A stretch of DNA of 64,000 nt, from assembly GCF_943737005.1 (NCBI RefSeq), contig NZ_CALSFU010000008.1, forward strand, positions 124,001-188,000, written 5' to 3'. The notes under the pieces are model-generated. The model was not told the origin of the DNA. It worked only from the letters and a program-made list of their open reading frames with translations, and did not search any database. This document shows, piece by piece, positions 46,161 through 55,157 of the stretch (position 1 is its first letter; every line of letters begins with the position of its first letter). This DNA comes from Achromobacter sp. Marseille-Q4962. Lineage in GTDB: Bacteria; Pseudomonadota; Gammaproteobacteria; Burkholderiales; Burkholderiaceae_B. A program made the translations under genes and the position numbers.

Positions 46161-46952
46161 ATGGATCTGGGCATCAGCGGCAAGACCGCGCTGGTGGGAG
46201 GCGCCAGCAAGGGGCTGGGCTATGGCTGCGCGCTCGCCCTGGTGCGCGAAGGCGTGAACGTGGTGATTGTCGCCCGGGGCGCCGAGGCGCTGGAGGCCGC
46301 GCGCCAGCGGCTGCTGCGGGAGCGGCCGCGCAGCGACGGTTTCGTGACGGCCGTGACGGCCGACATCACCACGCCGAGGGGCCGCGAGGCGGTCTTCGCG
46401 GCGCATCGGGACTACGACATCGTGGTCACCAACGCCGGCGGGCCGCCGCCGGGCGATTTCCGCGACTGGGACCGGCAGGACTGGCTGAGCGCGGTCGAGG
46501 CGAACATGCTGACTCCCATCGAGCTCATCAAGGCCACGGTGGACGGCATGGCCGAGCGCGGTTTCGGCCGCATCGTCAACATCACATCCAGCGCGGTGAA
46601 GGCGCCCATCGATATCCTGGGCTTGTCCAACGGCGCCCGCAGCGGCCTGACCGGCTTCGTGGCGGGCGTGGCGCGCAGCAGCGTCGCGGCCCGCGGCGTG
46701 ACCATCAACAACCTGCTGCCCGGCGCTTTCGCCACCGACCGGCTGGAGTCCAGCCTCGCGGCCTCGGCGGCCAGGGCGGGGCAGGGCGTGGATGCCCTGC
46801 GGGCCGCGCGCGAGGCGGCCATTCCCGCCAGGCGCTTCGGCAATGCCGAAGAGTTCGGCGCCATCTGCGCCTTCCTGTGCAGCGTGCATGCGGCGTACGT
46901 CACCGGCCAGAATGTGCTGGCCGACGGCGGCGCCTATCCCGGTACTTTCTGA
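46161..46952 (+). CDS. SDR-family protein lacking the YxxxK active site
   Basis: This 263-aa Rossmann protein has a modified cofactor motif GGASKGLG (13-20), NAGGPPPGDFRDWDR and NITSSAVKAPID (Ser present at 143-144). The usual Tyr-x-x-x-Lys is replaced by LGLSNGARSGL: Tyr is Leu/Ser and Lys is Arg160. This points to a distinct SDR clade with altered chemistry or a non-oxidoreductase role. NNLLPGAFATDRL is otherwise normal. It lies 31 bp after the Bug gene and 10 bp before a conventional SDR, in the IclR-associated operon. RBS AAGAGG precedes the ATG. Confidence 0.85.
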   Translation: MDLGISGKTALVGGASKGLGYGCALALVREGVNVVIVARGAEALEAARQRLLRERPRSDGFVTAVTADITTPRGREAVFAAHRDYDIVVTNAGGPPPGDFRDWDRQDWLSAVEANMLTPIELIKATVDGMAERGFGRIVNITSSAVKAPIDILGLSNGARSGLTGFVAGVARSSVAARGVTINNLLPGAFATDRLESSLAASAARAGQGVDALRAAREAAIPARRFGNAEEFGAICAFLCSVHAAYVTGQNVLADGGAYPGTF

Positions 46953-46962
46953 GCGAGCAGGC

Positions 46963-47682
46963 ATGACGTTCCAAGCGGATTTATTCGCCGGCAAGACGGC
47001 GCTGGTGACTGGCGCCACGCAGGGCATCGGCGCGGCCGTCGCCAACCGGCTCGCCGCACTGGGGGCGCGCACGGTGGCCGCCGGCCTGCGCCCGGAGGCG
47101 GACCAGCTGGACCCGGGTATCGAGGTGCGCATCGGCGACGTGAGCCGGGCGGAGGACGTAGACCGCCTGCTGCGCGGCCTGGACGAGTTGGACATCGTGG
47201 TCAACTGCGCCGGCGTCATCCGGCGCGGGGCGGAGCACGACCCGGCGGTTTTCGAGCAGGTGGTGGCCGTCAACCTGACCGGCACGATGCGCGTATGCAG
47301 CGCCGCCCGCGAACGCCTGGCGCGGCGCGGCGGCTGCATCGTGAACACGGCTTCCATGCTGAGCTTCTTCGGCGGCTCGCTCGTTCCCGCGTATGCCGCC
47401 AGCAAAGGCGGCGTAGCGCAATTGACCAAGTCGCTGGCGCTGGCCTATGCCGCCGACGGGGTGCGCGTCAATGCCGTGGCGCCGGGCTGGATCGCCACGC
47501 CGCTGACCCAGGCGCTGCAGGACGACCCCCAGCGCGCCGGCCCCATCCTGCAGCGCACGCCGCTGGGGCGCTGGGGCCGGCCGGAGGACGTGGCGGAAGG
47601 CGTGGTCTTTCTGTGCACGCCCGCGGCTGCGTTCATGACCGGCGTGATCCTGCCGATCGACGGCGGCTACCTGGCGGCCTGA
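46963..47682 (+). CDS. short-chain dehydrogenase/reductase (IclR operon)
   Basis: This 239-aa classical SDR has TGATQGIG, NCAGVIRRG, Ser (NTASMLSFFGG) and YAASK, followed by NAVAPGWIATPL and the C-terminal ILPIDGGYLAA. It probably oxidises a hydroxyl of the operon's substrate with NAD(P). Ten bases separate it from the preceding SDR-like gene, so both are cotranscribed. The IclR gene follows after 115 bp. Confidence 0.87.
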   Translation: MTFQADLFAGKTALVTGATQGIGAAVANRLAALGARTVAAGLRPEADQLDPGIEVRIGDVSRAEDVDRLLRGLDELDIVVNCAGVIRRGAEHDPAVFEQVVAVNLTGTMRVCSAARERLARRGGCIVNTASMLSFFGGSLVPAYAASKGGVAQLTKSLALAYAADGVRVNAVAPGWIATPLTQALQDDPQRAGPILQRTPLGRWGRPEDVAEGVVFLCTPAAAFMTGVILPIDGGYLAA

Positions 47683-47797
47683 GGGCCGCCGCGCAACCGC
47701 CTGCGGGCGTTTGCGGGGATAATGGCGAAGCCGGCCGCCCGCGCGGCGCGGCTTCGCTTTCTCAGCCTGCCTGTCCGCCTACGCCACGCTTTCCGCC

Positions 47798-48628
47798 ATG
47801 CAAGATTCCCAGCCCGTTGCCAGACCGCCCGCCGCGAAGGTGGCGGGAACCGCCGCTTTTTCGAAATTCATGCACGTGCTGCAGGTGGTGGCCGACACGC
47901 CCGAACCGATGACCGTGGCCGAGCTCAGCAAGGTCAGCGGCTATCCGCGTCCCACCGTCTACCGCACGGTGGCCGCCCTGGTCGCCGAGCGGCTGCTGGC
48001 CGAACATCCCGGCACCGGCAGGCTCACGCTGGGCCCTCGCCTGATCCAGCTGGCCAGCCGCAGCTGGGCGCGATCGGAAATGCGCCTGGCCGCGGTCGAA
48101 GACCTGAAGCACCTGCGGGACGCCACGGGCGAAACCGTGCACCTGGCCGTGCCCAACGGCCCGCACATGGTCTATATCGAGAAACTGGAAAGCCCCAGCG
48201 TCGTGCAGATGAATTCGCGCATCGGCACCAATGTCTGCATGCACTCGACGGCGGTGGGCAAGGCGTACCTGGCGATGCTGGACGAGGCCGCGCTCCAGGC
48301 CGCCCTGGACCTGCTGCCCCGGCCCTTTGCCCGCCACACGCCCAATACGGTGAAAGACGTGGCGGACCTGCGCAAGCAGCTGGACCGGGTGCGTGAGCGG
48401 GGCTGGGCCGCGGACGAGGAAGAGAACGAGGCCGGGATCCACTGCTTCGGCGCGCCCATCTTCGGGCCCGACGGCGCGCCGGTGGCCGCCATCAGCGTCA
48501 GCACGCTGCGTTTCCGCCAGAAGCCCGACCCGGAGGCCGCCTATGTGGCGCCGCTGCTGCAAGCCTGCCGTTCCATCACGCAGCGCATCGCCGGCAGCCC
48601 CATGCTGTCGGCCCGGGACGTGCTTTAG
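47798..48628 (+). CDS. IclR-family transcriptional regulator
   Basis: This 276-aa regulator has an N-terminal winged helix (MHVLQVVADTPEPMTVAELSKVSGYPRPTVYRTVAALVAERLL) and an IclR ligand domain (GETVHLAVPNGPHMVYIEKLES, HSTAVGKAYLAML, HCFGAPIFGPDGAPVAAISVS). It closes the cupin-Bug-SDR-SDR group and is the likely controller of that operon, possibly through TCCACTATATGGA at 44530. The inducer is probably the transported carboxylate or a downstream product. Confidence 0.88.
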   Translation: MQDSQPVARPPAAKVAGTAAFSKFMHVLQVVADTPEPMTVAELSKVSGYPRPTVYRTVAALVAERLLAEHPGTGRLTLGPRLIQLASRSWARSEMRLAAVEDLKHLRDATGETVHLAVPNGPHMVYIEKLESPSVVQMNSRIGTNVCMHSTAVGKAYLAMLDEAALQAALDLLPRPFARHTPNTVKDVADLRKQLDRVRERGWAADEEENEAGIHCFGAPIFGPDGAPVAAISVSTLRFRQKPDPEAAYVAPLLQACRSITQRIAGSPMLSARDVL

Positions 48629-48672
48629 GGCCTGTCAACGCCAAGAGAAGCCCCGCGCGGGCCCCGCGTCGT

Positions 48673-49638
48673 TCATTCGGGCTGGATGCCCGCCTTCTCG
48701 ATGATGTCGCCCCACTTCTTCGATTCGGCCTGCTGGAACTTCGCCAGTTCGTCGGGCGTGGACGTGGCGGGGTCGGTGCCGGTCTGCGCATAGAACTGTT
48801 TGGCGGGCGCGGTCTGCGTGGCTTGCACCAGCAATTCGTTCAGGCGCTCGACCACGTCGGGCGGCGTTCCGGCCGGCGCGTAGGCGGCGAACCAGTAGCC
48901 CATCTCGTAGCCCGGCACGCCGGCTTCGGCGATGGTGGGCACGTCCGGCGCCAGCGCCGACCGCGCCAGGCCGGTGACGCCCAGGGCGCGCAGTTTGCCG
49001 GATTTGACCTGGGGCAGGCCGGTGGCGGTGTCGGTGATCATCATGTCGATCTGGCCGCCCAGCAGGTCGGTGATGGCGAGCGGGTTGCTCTTGTAGGGCA
49101 CGTGCAGCAGCTTGATGTCGGCCATCTGCTGCAGCAGCTCGCCGGCGATGCGGCTGCTGGAACTGCCGCTGCCGAAGCTCAGCTTGCCCGGGTTCTTGCG
49201 CGCCTGGTCCAGGAAATCGCCTACCGTCCTGGCGGGCGAGGAGGGGTTGACCACCATGATCTGCCCGCCCTTGCCCAGCAGCGTCAGCGGCGCGTAGTCC
49301 CTGACCGGATCGTAGGTGAGCGTCTTGTAGAGATGCTCGTTGGCCGCGTGGGTGGTGTTGGTGGTGATGAGGACGGTGTAGCCGTCGGGCGCGGCGCGGG
49401 CGGCGGCCGCCGCGCCTATCATCGCGCTCGCGCCCGGCTTGTTCTCGATGACCACGGCCTGGCCGGTCTGTTCGGTCACGCCCTGGCCGATGGCGCGGCC
49501 GATCTGGTCGGTGGCGCTGCCGGCGGCGAACGGCACGATGAAGGTGATGGGCCTGGACGGGAAATCCCGTGCCTGCGCGCCCAGCGGCAGCGCGGCGGCC
49601 AGCAGGGCGGCGAGGGGGAGCTTGAGAAAAAGGCGCAT
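48673..49638 (-). CDS. Bug-type substrate-binding protein (3)
   Basis: This 321-aa periplasmic receptor has a signal peptide ending GAQARD. Its core is FPSRPITFIVPFAAGSATDQIGRAIGQG, ENKPGASAMIGAAAAARAAPDGYTVLITTNTTHAANEHLYKTL and GKLSFGSGSSSSRIAGELLQQ. RBS CGGAGACAA precedes the ATG at 49638. It follows the AtuA-type genes on the same strand, 40 bp after the small AtuA-like protein, so all three are probably one operon. The ligand is unknown. Confidence 0.9.
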   Translation of the reverse strand: MRLFLKLPLAALLAAALPLGAQARDFPSRPITFIVPFAAGSATDQIGRAIGQGVTEQTGQAVVIENKPGASAMIGAAAAARAAPDGYTVLITTNTTHAANEHLYKTLTYDPVRDYAPLTLLGKGGQIMVVNPSSPARTVGDFLDQARKNPGKLSFGSGSSSSRIAGELLQQMADIKLLHVPYKSNPLAITDLLGGQIDMMITDTATGLPQVKSGKLRALGVTGLARSALAPDVPTIAEAGVPGYEMGYWFAAYAPAGTPPDVVERLNELLVQATQTAPAKQFYAQTGTDPATSTPDELAKFQQAESKKWGDIIEKAGIQPE

Positions 49639-49678
49639 GGGGTTGTCTCCGTGTGTTTGTGTGTGTTGTATGCCCGGT

Positions 49679-50068
49679 TCAGGCGGGCGGGGGATGGTCG
49701 CCGGGAATGCCGGGCAGCCGGCGGGCGAGTTCGGCGCTGACCTGCACGGGCAGGTCCAGCAGCCGGAACGACAGGCTCTTGCCGTGGGCGTCCAGGTTCA
49801 GCGCGTTGTTGACGCCGCCGTCCAGCACGTCTTCCAGCACGAAATTCATGGCGTGCAGCAGCGGCAGCTCGTAGCGGCTCACGCGGGCCGGGCGCCGGCA
49901 GGCGAACCATTCGGCCACGCGCGCGGCCGTGACCTGTTCACGGATCACGGCGTAGCACGCTTCGTCCCAGGCGATCAGGCTGAGGTTCGAGGTGTTGCCC
50001 TTGTCGCCGGAGCGGCTGTGCGCCAGGCGGTAGAGCGGGACGGACAGTTGCGCGGATGGGGCGTTCAT
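49679..50068 (-). CDS. AtuA C-terminal-like (ferredoxin-fold) protein
   Basis: This 129-aa protein has the motif PLYRLAHSRSGDKGNTSNLSLIAW found at the C-terminal end of larger AtuA proteins. Here the domain is a separate gene just downstream of the AtuA N-terminal-type gene. AtuA family members take part in acyclic terpene (citronellol/geraniol) utilisation in Pseudomonas, but many homologues act on other substrates. I chose the ATG at 50068, giving MNAPSAQLSV. It lies 7 bp after the preceding AtuA gene. Confidence 0.75.
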   Translation of the reverse strand: MNAPSAQLSVPLYRLAHSRSGDKGNTSNLSLIAWDEACYAVIREQVTAARVAEWFACRRPARVSRYELPLLHAMNFVLEDVLDGGVNNALNLDAHGKSLSFRLLDLPVQVSAELARRLPGIPGDHPPPA

Positions 50069-50075
50069 GCGCGGG

Positions 50076-51422
50076 TCACTCCAGGAAGGTCCAGCCGCTT
50101 TCGACGGCAGCGCGTTCAATGGTGCAGGACATCATGTACAGGCGCGGCCGCAGCGCGGTGCGCACGCCGCCGCCGCCCGCCGGGCCGCAGGTATAGAGCG
50201 CCGTGACTTCGCGCAGCACCCGTTCGGCCTGGGCGCGGTCGGGATGCTCGGCGGCCAGGCGCAGGCGCACGTCGCGCCGGCCGGAATCGGGCAGGCCGGC
50301 CAGCATCCGGCCGTCGTCGTCGCCCAGGATGCTGAGCGCACCGATGAGGTCGGCGCGCAGCTTCAGGTCCGCGCCGATGCGCCGGCGCACGATGTCGGCG
50401 GCGAGCCGCGCGCGGGCCTCGGCCTGCACGCCCGCGTAGGAGATCTCGGCTTCGGCGAGCCATCCGCCCTGGTAGCACACGTTGACCTTCAGCTCGTCGG
50501 GGCGGGCATGGCCGGTAACGCCGTGCACCGCCACGCGGTCGCCGCCCAGTTCCTCGACCCGGGCCTGGCTGAGGTCGGCCACCACGTCGGGCGTGTAGTA
50601 GCGGGCCGGATCGTGCACCTCGTAGAGCAGCTGTTCCTTGACGGTGCGCGCGTTCACCGCGCCGCCGGTGCCGTCGGCCTTGAAGACCGAAAACCCGCCG
50701 TCGGCGTCGATTTCGGCGATGGGGAAGCCCGCCCGATGCACGTCGGGCACTTCCTTCAGGCCGGGCACGCAAAAATAGCCGCCGGTGACCTGCAGCCCGC
50801 ATTCGAGCAGGTGCCCGGCGATGGTGGCGCGGCCCAGCCTCGGCCAATCGTCCAGGCGCCAGCCGAAATGCGCCAGGGCCGGGCCCAGCGTGAGGGAGGG
50901 GTCGGCCACGCGCCCGGCCACCACCACATCGGCGCCGGCCTGCAGGGCCTGTGCGATTTCCGTGGCGCCGAGATAGGCGTTGGCGCTGACGACCTCCACG
51001 CCGTCCAGCGCCGCGCCCAGGCGCGAACGCAGCAGGGCGCGCTGCGCCTGGCCGTCCAGCGCGTCGCCGTGCACCACGGCGATGCGGGGCGGACGCAGCC
51101 CGGCCTGCCGCGCCAGCTCCGCGATGCGCCTGGCGGCGCCGCGGGGGTTGGCCGCGCCGAAATTGCTAACGATGCGGATGCCGTGCCGCAGGCAGTCGGC
51201 CAGCACGGGAGCGACCAGATCGTCGAGCAGGGGTTCATAGCCGGCGTCGGGGTTGGCGTTGCGCGCGAGCTGGGCCAGGGCGAGCGTGCGTTCGGCCAGG
51301 GTTTCGAAGATCAGCGTGCCGCCGCCGCGCGCGGCCAGCGTGCGCACCACGGCTGCGGCGCCGTCGCTGCGGTCGCCCGAAAAGCCGCTGGCGCAGCCGA
51401 CGAGCAGGGGTGTCTGGGGCAT
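50076..51422 (-). CDS. AtuA-family (DUF1446) protein
   Basis: This 448-aa cytoplasmic protein has the family opening LLVGCASGFSGDRSDGA, followed by GGTLIFETLAERTLALAQLARNANPDAGYEPLLDDLVAPVL, VSNFGAANPRGAARRI and VVVAGRVADPSLTLGPALAHFGW. AtuA proteins are required for acyclic isoprenoid catabolism in Pseudomonas, with unclear chemistry. Neither geranyl-CoA carboxylase nor other atu genes are nearby, so that pathway is not supported here. It heads an AtuA / AtuA-C / Bug operon and is divergent from a LysR gene across 164 bp. Confidence 0.82.
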   Translation of the reverse strand: MPQTPLLVGCASGFSGDRSDGAAAVVRTLAARGGGTLIFETLAERTLALAQLARNANPDAGYEPLLDDLVAPVLADCLRHGIRIVSNFGAANPRGAARRIAELARQAGLRPPRIAVVHGDALDGQAQRALLRSRLGAALDGVEVVSANAYLGATEIAQALQAGADVVVAGRVADPSLTLGPALAHFGWRLDDWPRLGRATIAGHLLECGLQVTGGYFCVPGLKEVPDVHRAGFPIAEIDADGGFSVFKADGTGGAVNARTVKEQLLYEVHDPARYYTPDVVADLSQARVEELGGDRVAVHGVTGHARPDELKVNVCYQGGWLAEAEISYAGVQAEARARLAADIVRRRIGADLKLRADLIGALSILGDDDGRMLAGLPDSGRRDVRLRLAAEHPDRAQAERVLREVTALYTCGPAGGGGVRTALRPRLYMMSCTIERAAVESGWTFLE

Positions 51423-51586
51423 GTCGGTGTTCCACGGAGCGGCGCGCGGTCCGCGCGCCGGCGGTAGGAAAGGTCTGGCTTCCGTGCCGCCGGTCCTGCC
51501 GGCGCGGAGGCGGGTTCCGGGACACTATAGGCAGCGCCGGTTCATACGTAAAATAGAAAAATCAGATCAATTAATCCAGAAAATCC

Positions 51587-52498
51587 ATGAATCTCTCCGC
51601 CCGGCAGCTGCGCGCCTTCGTGGCGCTGGCCGAAGAACGCCATTTCACGCGGGCCGCGCAGCGCTGCCATCTGACCCAGCCCGCGTTCAGCGCGTTGATC
51701 CGCTCGCTGGAGGAAAGCGCGGGGCTGCGCCTCTTCGACCGCAGCACCCGCCACGTCGAGCTCACCGCCGAAGGGCGCGTGCTCGACGCGTCGGCGCGCC
51801 GGCTGCTGGCCGACATGGAGCTGGTCATGGGCGATCTGCGCGACCATGCGGCGCGCCGCCGGGGCAGGGTGGCGCTGGCGGCGCTGCCCTCGCTGGCCGC
51901 GGGCTGGCTGCCCGGACTGCTGGCCCGCTTCCGCGCCGGGCATCCCGGCATCGCGGTGGATCTGCGCGACGCCTTGCTGGACCCGTGCCTGGACATGGTG
52001 CGCGACGGCGTGGCGGATTTCGCGGTGGCCTCGCGCCGGCCCGACATGCAGGATCTGGACAGCGAATTCCTCTACGCCGACCGCTATTTCCTGGTGTGCC
52101 GGGCCGACCATCCGCTGGCCTCGGCGGGGCGCGCGCGGCTGCGCGACGTGGCGCGGCATCCGATGATCCAGCTCGCGCGCAACAGCAGCGTGCGCAAGCA
52201 CCTGGACGCGGCGATGGGGGCGGACGCGCCGGCCCCGGTGTTCGAGGTGGAGCACCTGGCCACCGTGACCGGGCTGGTGCGGGCGGGCCTGGGCGTGGCC
52301 GTGGTGCCGGCCATGACGCTGTTCCACTTCGGCGGCCCCGAGCTGCGCATTGTGCCCCTGGCGGGCCGGCCCCTGACCCGGCCGCTCTATCTGGTGCGCC
52401 GCCAGGGACGCACGCTGCCGCTGGCGGCGCAGTCGCTGTGGGAGCTGCTGGCGGCCCACCGGGGCGACATCGGCGGCGCGGGCGGGCGCGAGGGTTGA
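51587..52498 (+). CDS. LysR-family transcriptional regulator (AtuA-associated)
   Basis: This 303-aa LysR protein has the N-terminal helix-turn-helix RQLRAFVALAEERHFTRAAQRCHLTQPAFSALIRSLEESAGLRLFDRSTRHVELTAEG and an effector domain with WLPGLLARFRAGHPGIAVDL. It is divergent from the AtuA operon, its probable target, across 164 bp that are AT-rich near the start (51541-51586). The effector is unknown; carboxylates are common for this group. Confidence 0.88.
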   Translation: MNLSARQLRAFVALAEERHFTRAAQRCHLTQPAFSALIRSLEESAGLRLFDRSTRHVELTAEGRVLDASARRLLADMELVMGDLRDHAARRRGRVALAALPSLAAGWLPGLLARFRAGHPGIAVDLRDALLDPCLDMVRDGVADFAVASRRPDMQDLDSEFLYADRYFLVCRADHPLASAGRARLRDVARHPMIQLARNSSVRKHLDAAMGADAPAPVFEVEHLATVTGLVRAGLGVAVVPAMTLFHFGGPELRIVPLAGRPLTRPLYLVRRQGRTLPLAAQSLWELLAAHRGDIGGAGGREG

Positions 52499-52618
52499 GC
52501 CGGACCGGCCCGAGCGTGGGGGGCGCATCGTGCGCATGCCGTACTTTCGCGGACGGCTATTGGTGATTAAACTTCGATAGTTGCAGCCGCAGGCTGCCCC
52601 CAATCGAGGATTCCGCCC

Positions 52619-53005
52619 ATGAGCAAGCAGATCATCCATACCGATGCCGCGCCGGCCGCCGTCGGCCCCTACTCGCAAGCGGTAGCCGCCACCGGCGCCA
52701 AGACCGTCTACCTCTCCGGCCAGATCGGCCTGGAGCCCGGCACCGGGGACCTGGTTTCCGAGAATTTCGACGCCCAGGTGCGCCAGGCATTCGCCAATAT
52801 GCAGGAAGTCATCAAGGAAGCCGGCGGCACGCTGGACAACGTGGTCAAGCTCACGCTGTACCTCACCGACCTGGGCAAGTTCACCGCCGCCAACGCCATC
52901 ATGGCCGAGATCATTCCGCAGCCGTTCCCGGCCCGCTCCACGGTGGGCGTGGCGAGCCTGCCCAAGGGCGCGCAGTTCGAGGTCGAAGCCATCATGGTGC
53001 TCTAG
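52619..53005 (+). CDS. ridA: RidA family reactive imine/enamine deaminase
   Basis: This 128-aa trimer-forming enzyme hydrolyses 2-aminoacrylate and other enamines made by PLP enzymes. The catalytic arginine is R106 in FPARSTVGVASLP, with VGPYSQAV, YLSGQIGLEPGTG and VEAIMVL also typical. ATG 52619 follows GGATTCCGCCC. It is 37 bp upstream of recG on the same strand and may be cotranscribed with it. Confidence 0.94.
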   Translation: MSKQIIHTDAAPAAVGPYSQAVAATGAKTVYLSGQIGLEPGTGDLVSENFDAQVRQAFANMQEVIKEAGGTLDNVVKLTLYLTDLGKFTAANAIMAEIIPQPFPARSTVGVASLPKGAQFEVEAIMVL

Positions 53006-53041
53006 GCGCCGGGGTTCCAGGGCAACGAGGGCACGCGCTTC

Positions 53042-55117
53042 ATGACGGCCGCGGCCGTGGCTGGCGGGCAGTCTGCCGCCCGCAAACCCATGACGGATAC
53101 GGAACGCAAGTTCCGGAATCTGGGGCTGGTGCTGCCCGAGGACTTCATCCTGCACCTGCCGCTGCGCTACGAGGACGAAACCCGGGTCGTGCCGATCGCC
53201 TCGCTGCGGCCCGGCGCGCCCGCCCAGGTCGAAGGCCGGATCGTCAGGTCGGAAGTGCTTTACCGGCCGCGCCGCCAACTGACGGCTACCCTGGCCGACG
53301 AAACCGGCGAGCTGCAGCTGCGCTGGCTGAACTTCTACCCCAGCCAGCAGAAACAGCTCGCCGCCGGCAAGCGGCTGCGCGCGCGGGGCGAGGTGCGGGG
53401 CGGCCTGTTCGGCCGCGAAATGGTGCATCCGCGCATGAGCAGCGCCGACACGCCGCTGCCCACGGCGCTCACGCCCGTCTATCCCAGCACCGAGGGCCTG
53501 CCCCAGCCGGTATTGCGGCGCGCCATCGCGCAGGCGCTGGACCGCGCCGACCTGTCCGACACGCTGCCGGAAGCGGCGCGGGAACGCTACGGGCTGATGC
53601 CGTTCGAACCCGCGATCCGCGCGCTGCACACGCCCGCGCAGGGCGAACCCGAACAGGCGCTGCTCGACCGGGTGCATCCGGCCTGGCGGCGCATCAAGTT
53701 CGACGAGCTGCTGGCCCAGCAGTTGTCGCTGGCGGCGGCGCGCGCCGCCCGCCGCGTCAAGGAAGCCGAGCCGCTGCCCGCGCGCACTGCGCGGGGCGGG
53801 CTGGTGGACCGACTGTACGAAGCCCTTCCTTTCAGGCTCACCGGCGCCCAGGAGCGCGTGGTGCGCGAAATCTCGGCCGACCTGGCCAAGCCCTATCCCA
53901 TGCACCGCCTGCTGCAGGGCGACGTGGGCAGCGGCAAGACCGTGGTGGCGGCCATCGCGGCGGCGCAGGCCATCGAGGCCGGCGCCCAGGTGGCCCTGAT
54001 GGCGCCCACGGAAATCCTGGCCGAGCAGCATTTCCGCAAGCTGGTCGCATGGCTGCAGCCGCTGGGCGTGAACGTGGCCTGGCTCAGCGGCAGCCTGAGC
54101 GCCAAGGCGCGCCGCGAAGCGGCCGCGGCGGCGGCCGACGGCAGCGTGCAGCTCGTGGTGGGCACGCAGGCGCTGATCCAGGACCACGTCGAATTCCACC
54201 GCCTGGGCCTGTCCATCGTGGACGAGCAGCACCGCTTCGGCGTGGGCCAGCGCTTGGCGCTGACCCGCAAGGGCGAGACGGTGCGCGGGCGCATCGTGCC
54301 GCACCAGCTCAACATGAGCGCCACGCCCATTCCGCGCACCCTGGCCATGACATTCTTTGCCGACCTCGACGTGTCGGTCATCGACGAGCTTCCGCCCGGG
54401 CGCACGCCGGTGGTGACCAAGCTGGTGTCGGACGCGCGCCGCGACGAAGTGATCGCGCATGTGGCCCAGGCCGCCCGCGCCGGCCGGCAGGCCTACTGGG
54501 TCTGTCCGCTGGTCGAGGAAAGCGAGGCGCTCGAGCTGCAGACGGCGGTGGACACCTACGAAGGCATGCGGGCCGACCTGCCCGACCTGCGCATCGGCCT
54601 GGTGCACGGCCGCCTGCCGCAGAGCGAGAAGGCCGCCGTCATGCAGGCTTTCCGCGACGGCGCGATCGACCTGCTGGTGGCGACCACCGTGATCGAAGTG
54701 GGCGTGGACGTGCCCAACGCCTCGCTCATGGTGATCGAGCACGCCGAGCGTTTCGGCCTGGCCCAACTGCACCAGCTGCGCGGCCGGGTGGGGCGCGGCA
54801 CGGCCGAATCGGTATGCGTGCTGCTGTACCAGACGCCGCTGTCGCAGATCGCGCGCGAGCGGCTGCGCGCCATGTTCGAGACGTCCGACGGTTTCGAGAT
54901 TGCGCGGCGCGACCTGGAGCAGCGCGGACCGGGCGAGTTCCTGGGCACGCGGCAGTCGGGCATGGCCCTGCTGCGTTTCGCCGATCTTGAAACCGACGCC
55001 GCCATTGCCGAAGACGCGCGCGAGGCGGCCGGCTGGCTGCGGGCCGAACATCCCGAGGCGGTGGCGGCCCACCTGGCGCGCTGGATGCGCGGGCGCGAGG
55101 ATTTCCTGCGTACATGA
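53042..55117 (+). CDS. recG: ATP-dependent DNA helicase RecG
   Basis: RecG remodels stalled replication forks and Holliday junctions by branch migration. The 691-aa protein has an N-terminal wedge/OB domain, then helicase motifs: Walker A GDVGSGKTV, TEILAEQHF, DEQHRFGVGQR (motif II), NMSATPIPRTLAMTFFADLDVSVIDELPPGRTPV, ATTVIEVGVDVPNASLM and QLRGRVGRG. The family-specific C-terminal TRG-like part is FLGTRQSGMALLRFADLETD. The start is ATG 53042. oxyR follows 40 bp later on the same strand. Confidence 0.96.
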   Translation: MTAAAVAGGQSAARKPMTDTERKFRNLGLVLPEDFILHLPLRYEDETRVVPIASLRPGAPAQVEGRIVRSEVLYRPRRQLTATLADETGELQLRWLNFYPSQQKQLAAGKRLRARGEVRGGLFGREMVHPRMSSADTPLPTALTPVYPSTEGLPQPVLRRAIAQALDRADLSDTLPEAARERYGLMPFEPAIRALHTPAQGEPEQALLDRVHPAWRRIKFDELLAQQLSLAAARAARRVKEAEPLPARTARGGLVDRLYEALPFRLTGAQERVVREISADLAKPYPMHRLLQGDVGSGKTVVAAIAAAQAIEAGAQVALMAPTEILAEQHFRKLVAWLQPLGVNVAWLSGSLSAKARREAAAAAADGSVQLVVGTQALIQDHVEFHRLGLSIVDEQHRFGVGQRLALTRKGETVRGRIVPHQLNMSATPIPRTLAMTFFADLDVSVIDELPPGRTPVVTKLVSDARRDEVIAHVAQAARAGRQAYWVCPLVEESEALELQTAVDTYEGMRADLPDLRIGLVHGRLPQSEKAAVMQAFRDGAIDLLVATTVIEVGVDVPNASLMVIEHAERFGLAQLHQLRGRVGRGTAESVCVLLYQTPLSQIARERLRAMFETSDGFEIARRDLEQRGPGEFLGTRQSGMALLRFADLETDAAIAEDAREAAGWLRAEHPEAVAAHLARWMRGREDFLRT

Positions 55118-55157
55118 CCATGCCTCAATTCATGCAACTTCCGGGAGCGTAGTCCCC

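Noticed and set aside
51542-55072. 1176-codon minus-strand open frame across LysR, ridA and recG
   Set aside because: No family motif; it is opposite three well-supported plus-strand genes.
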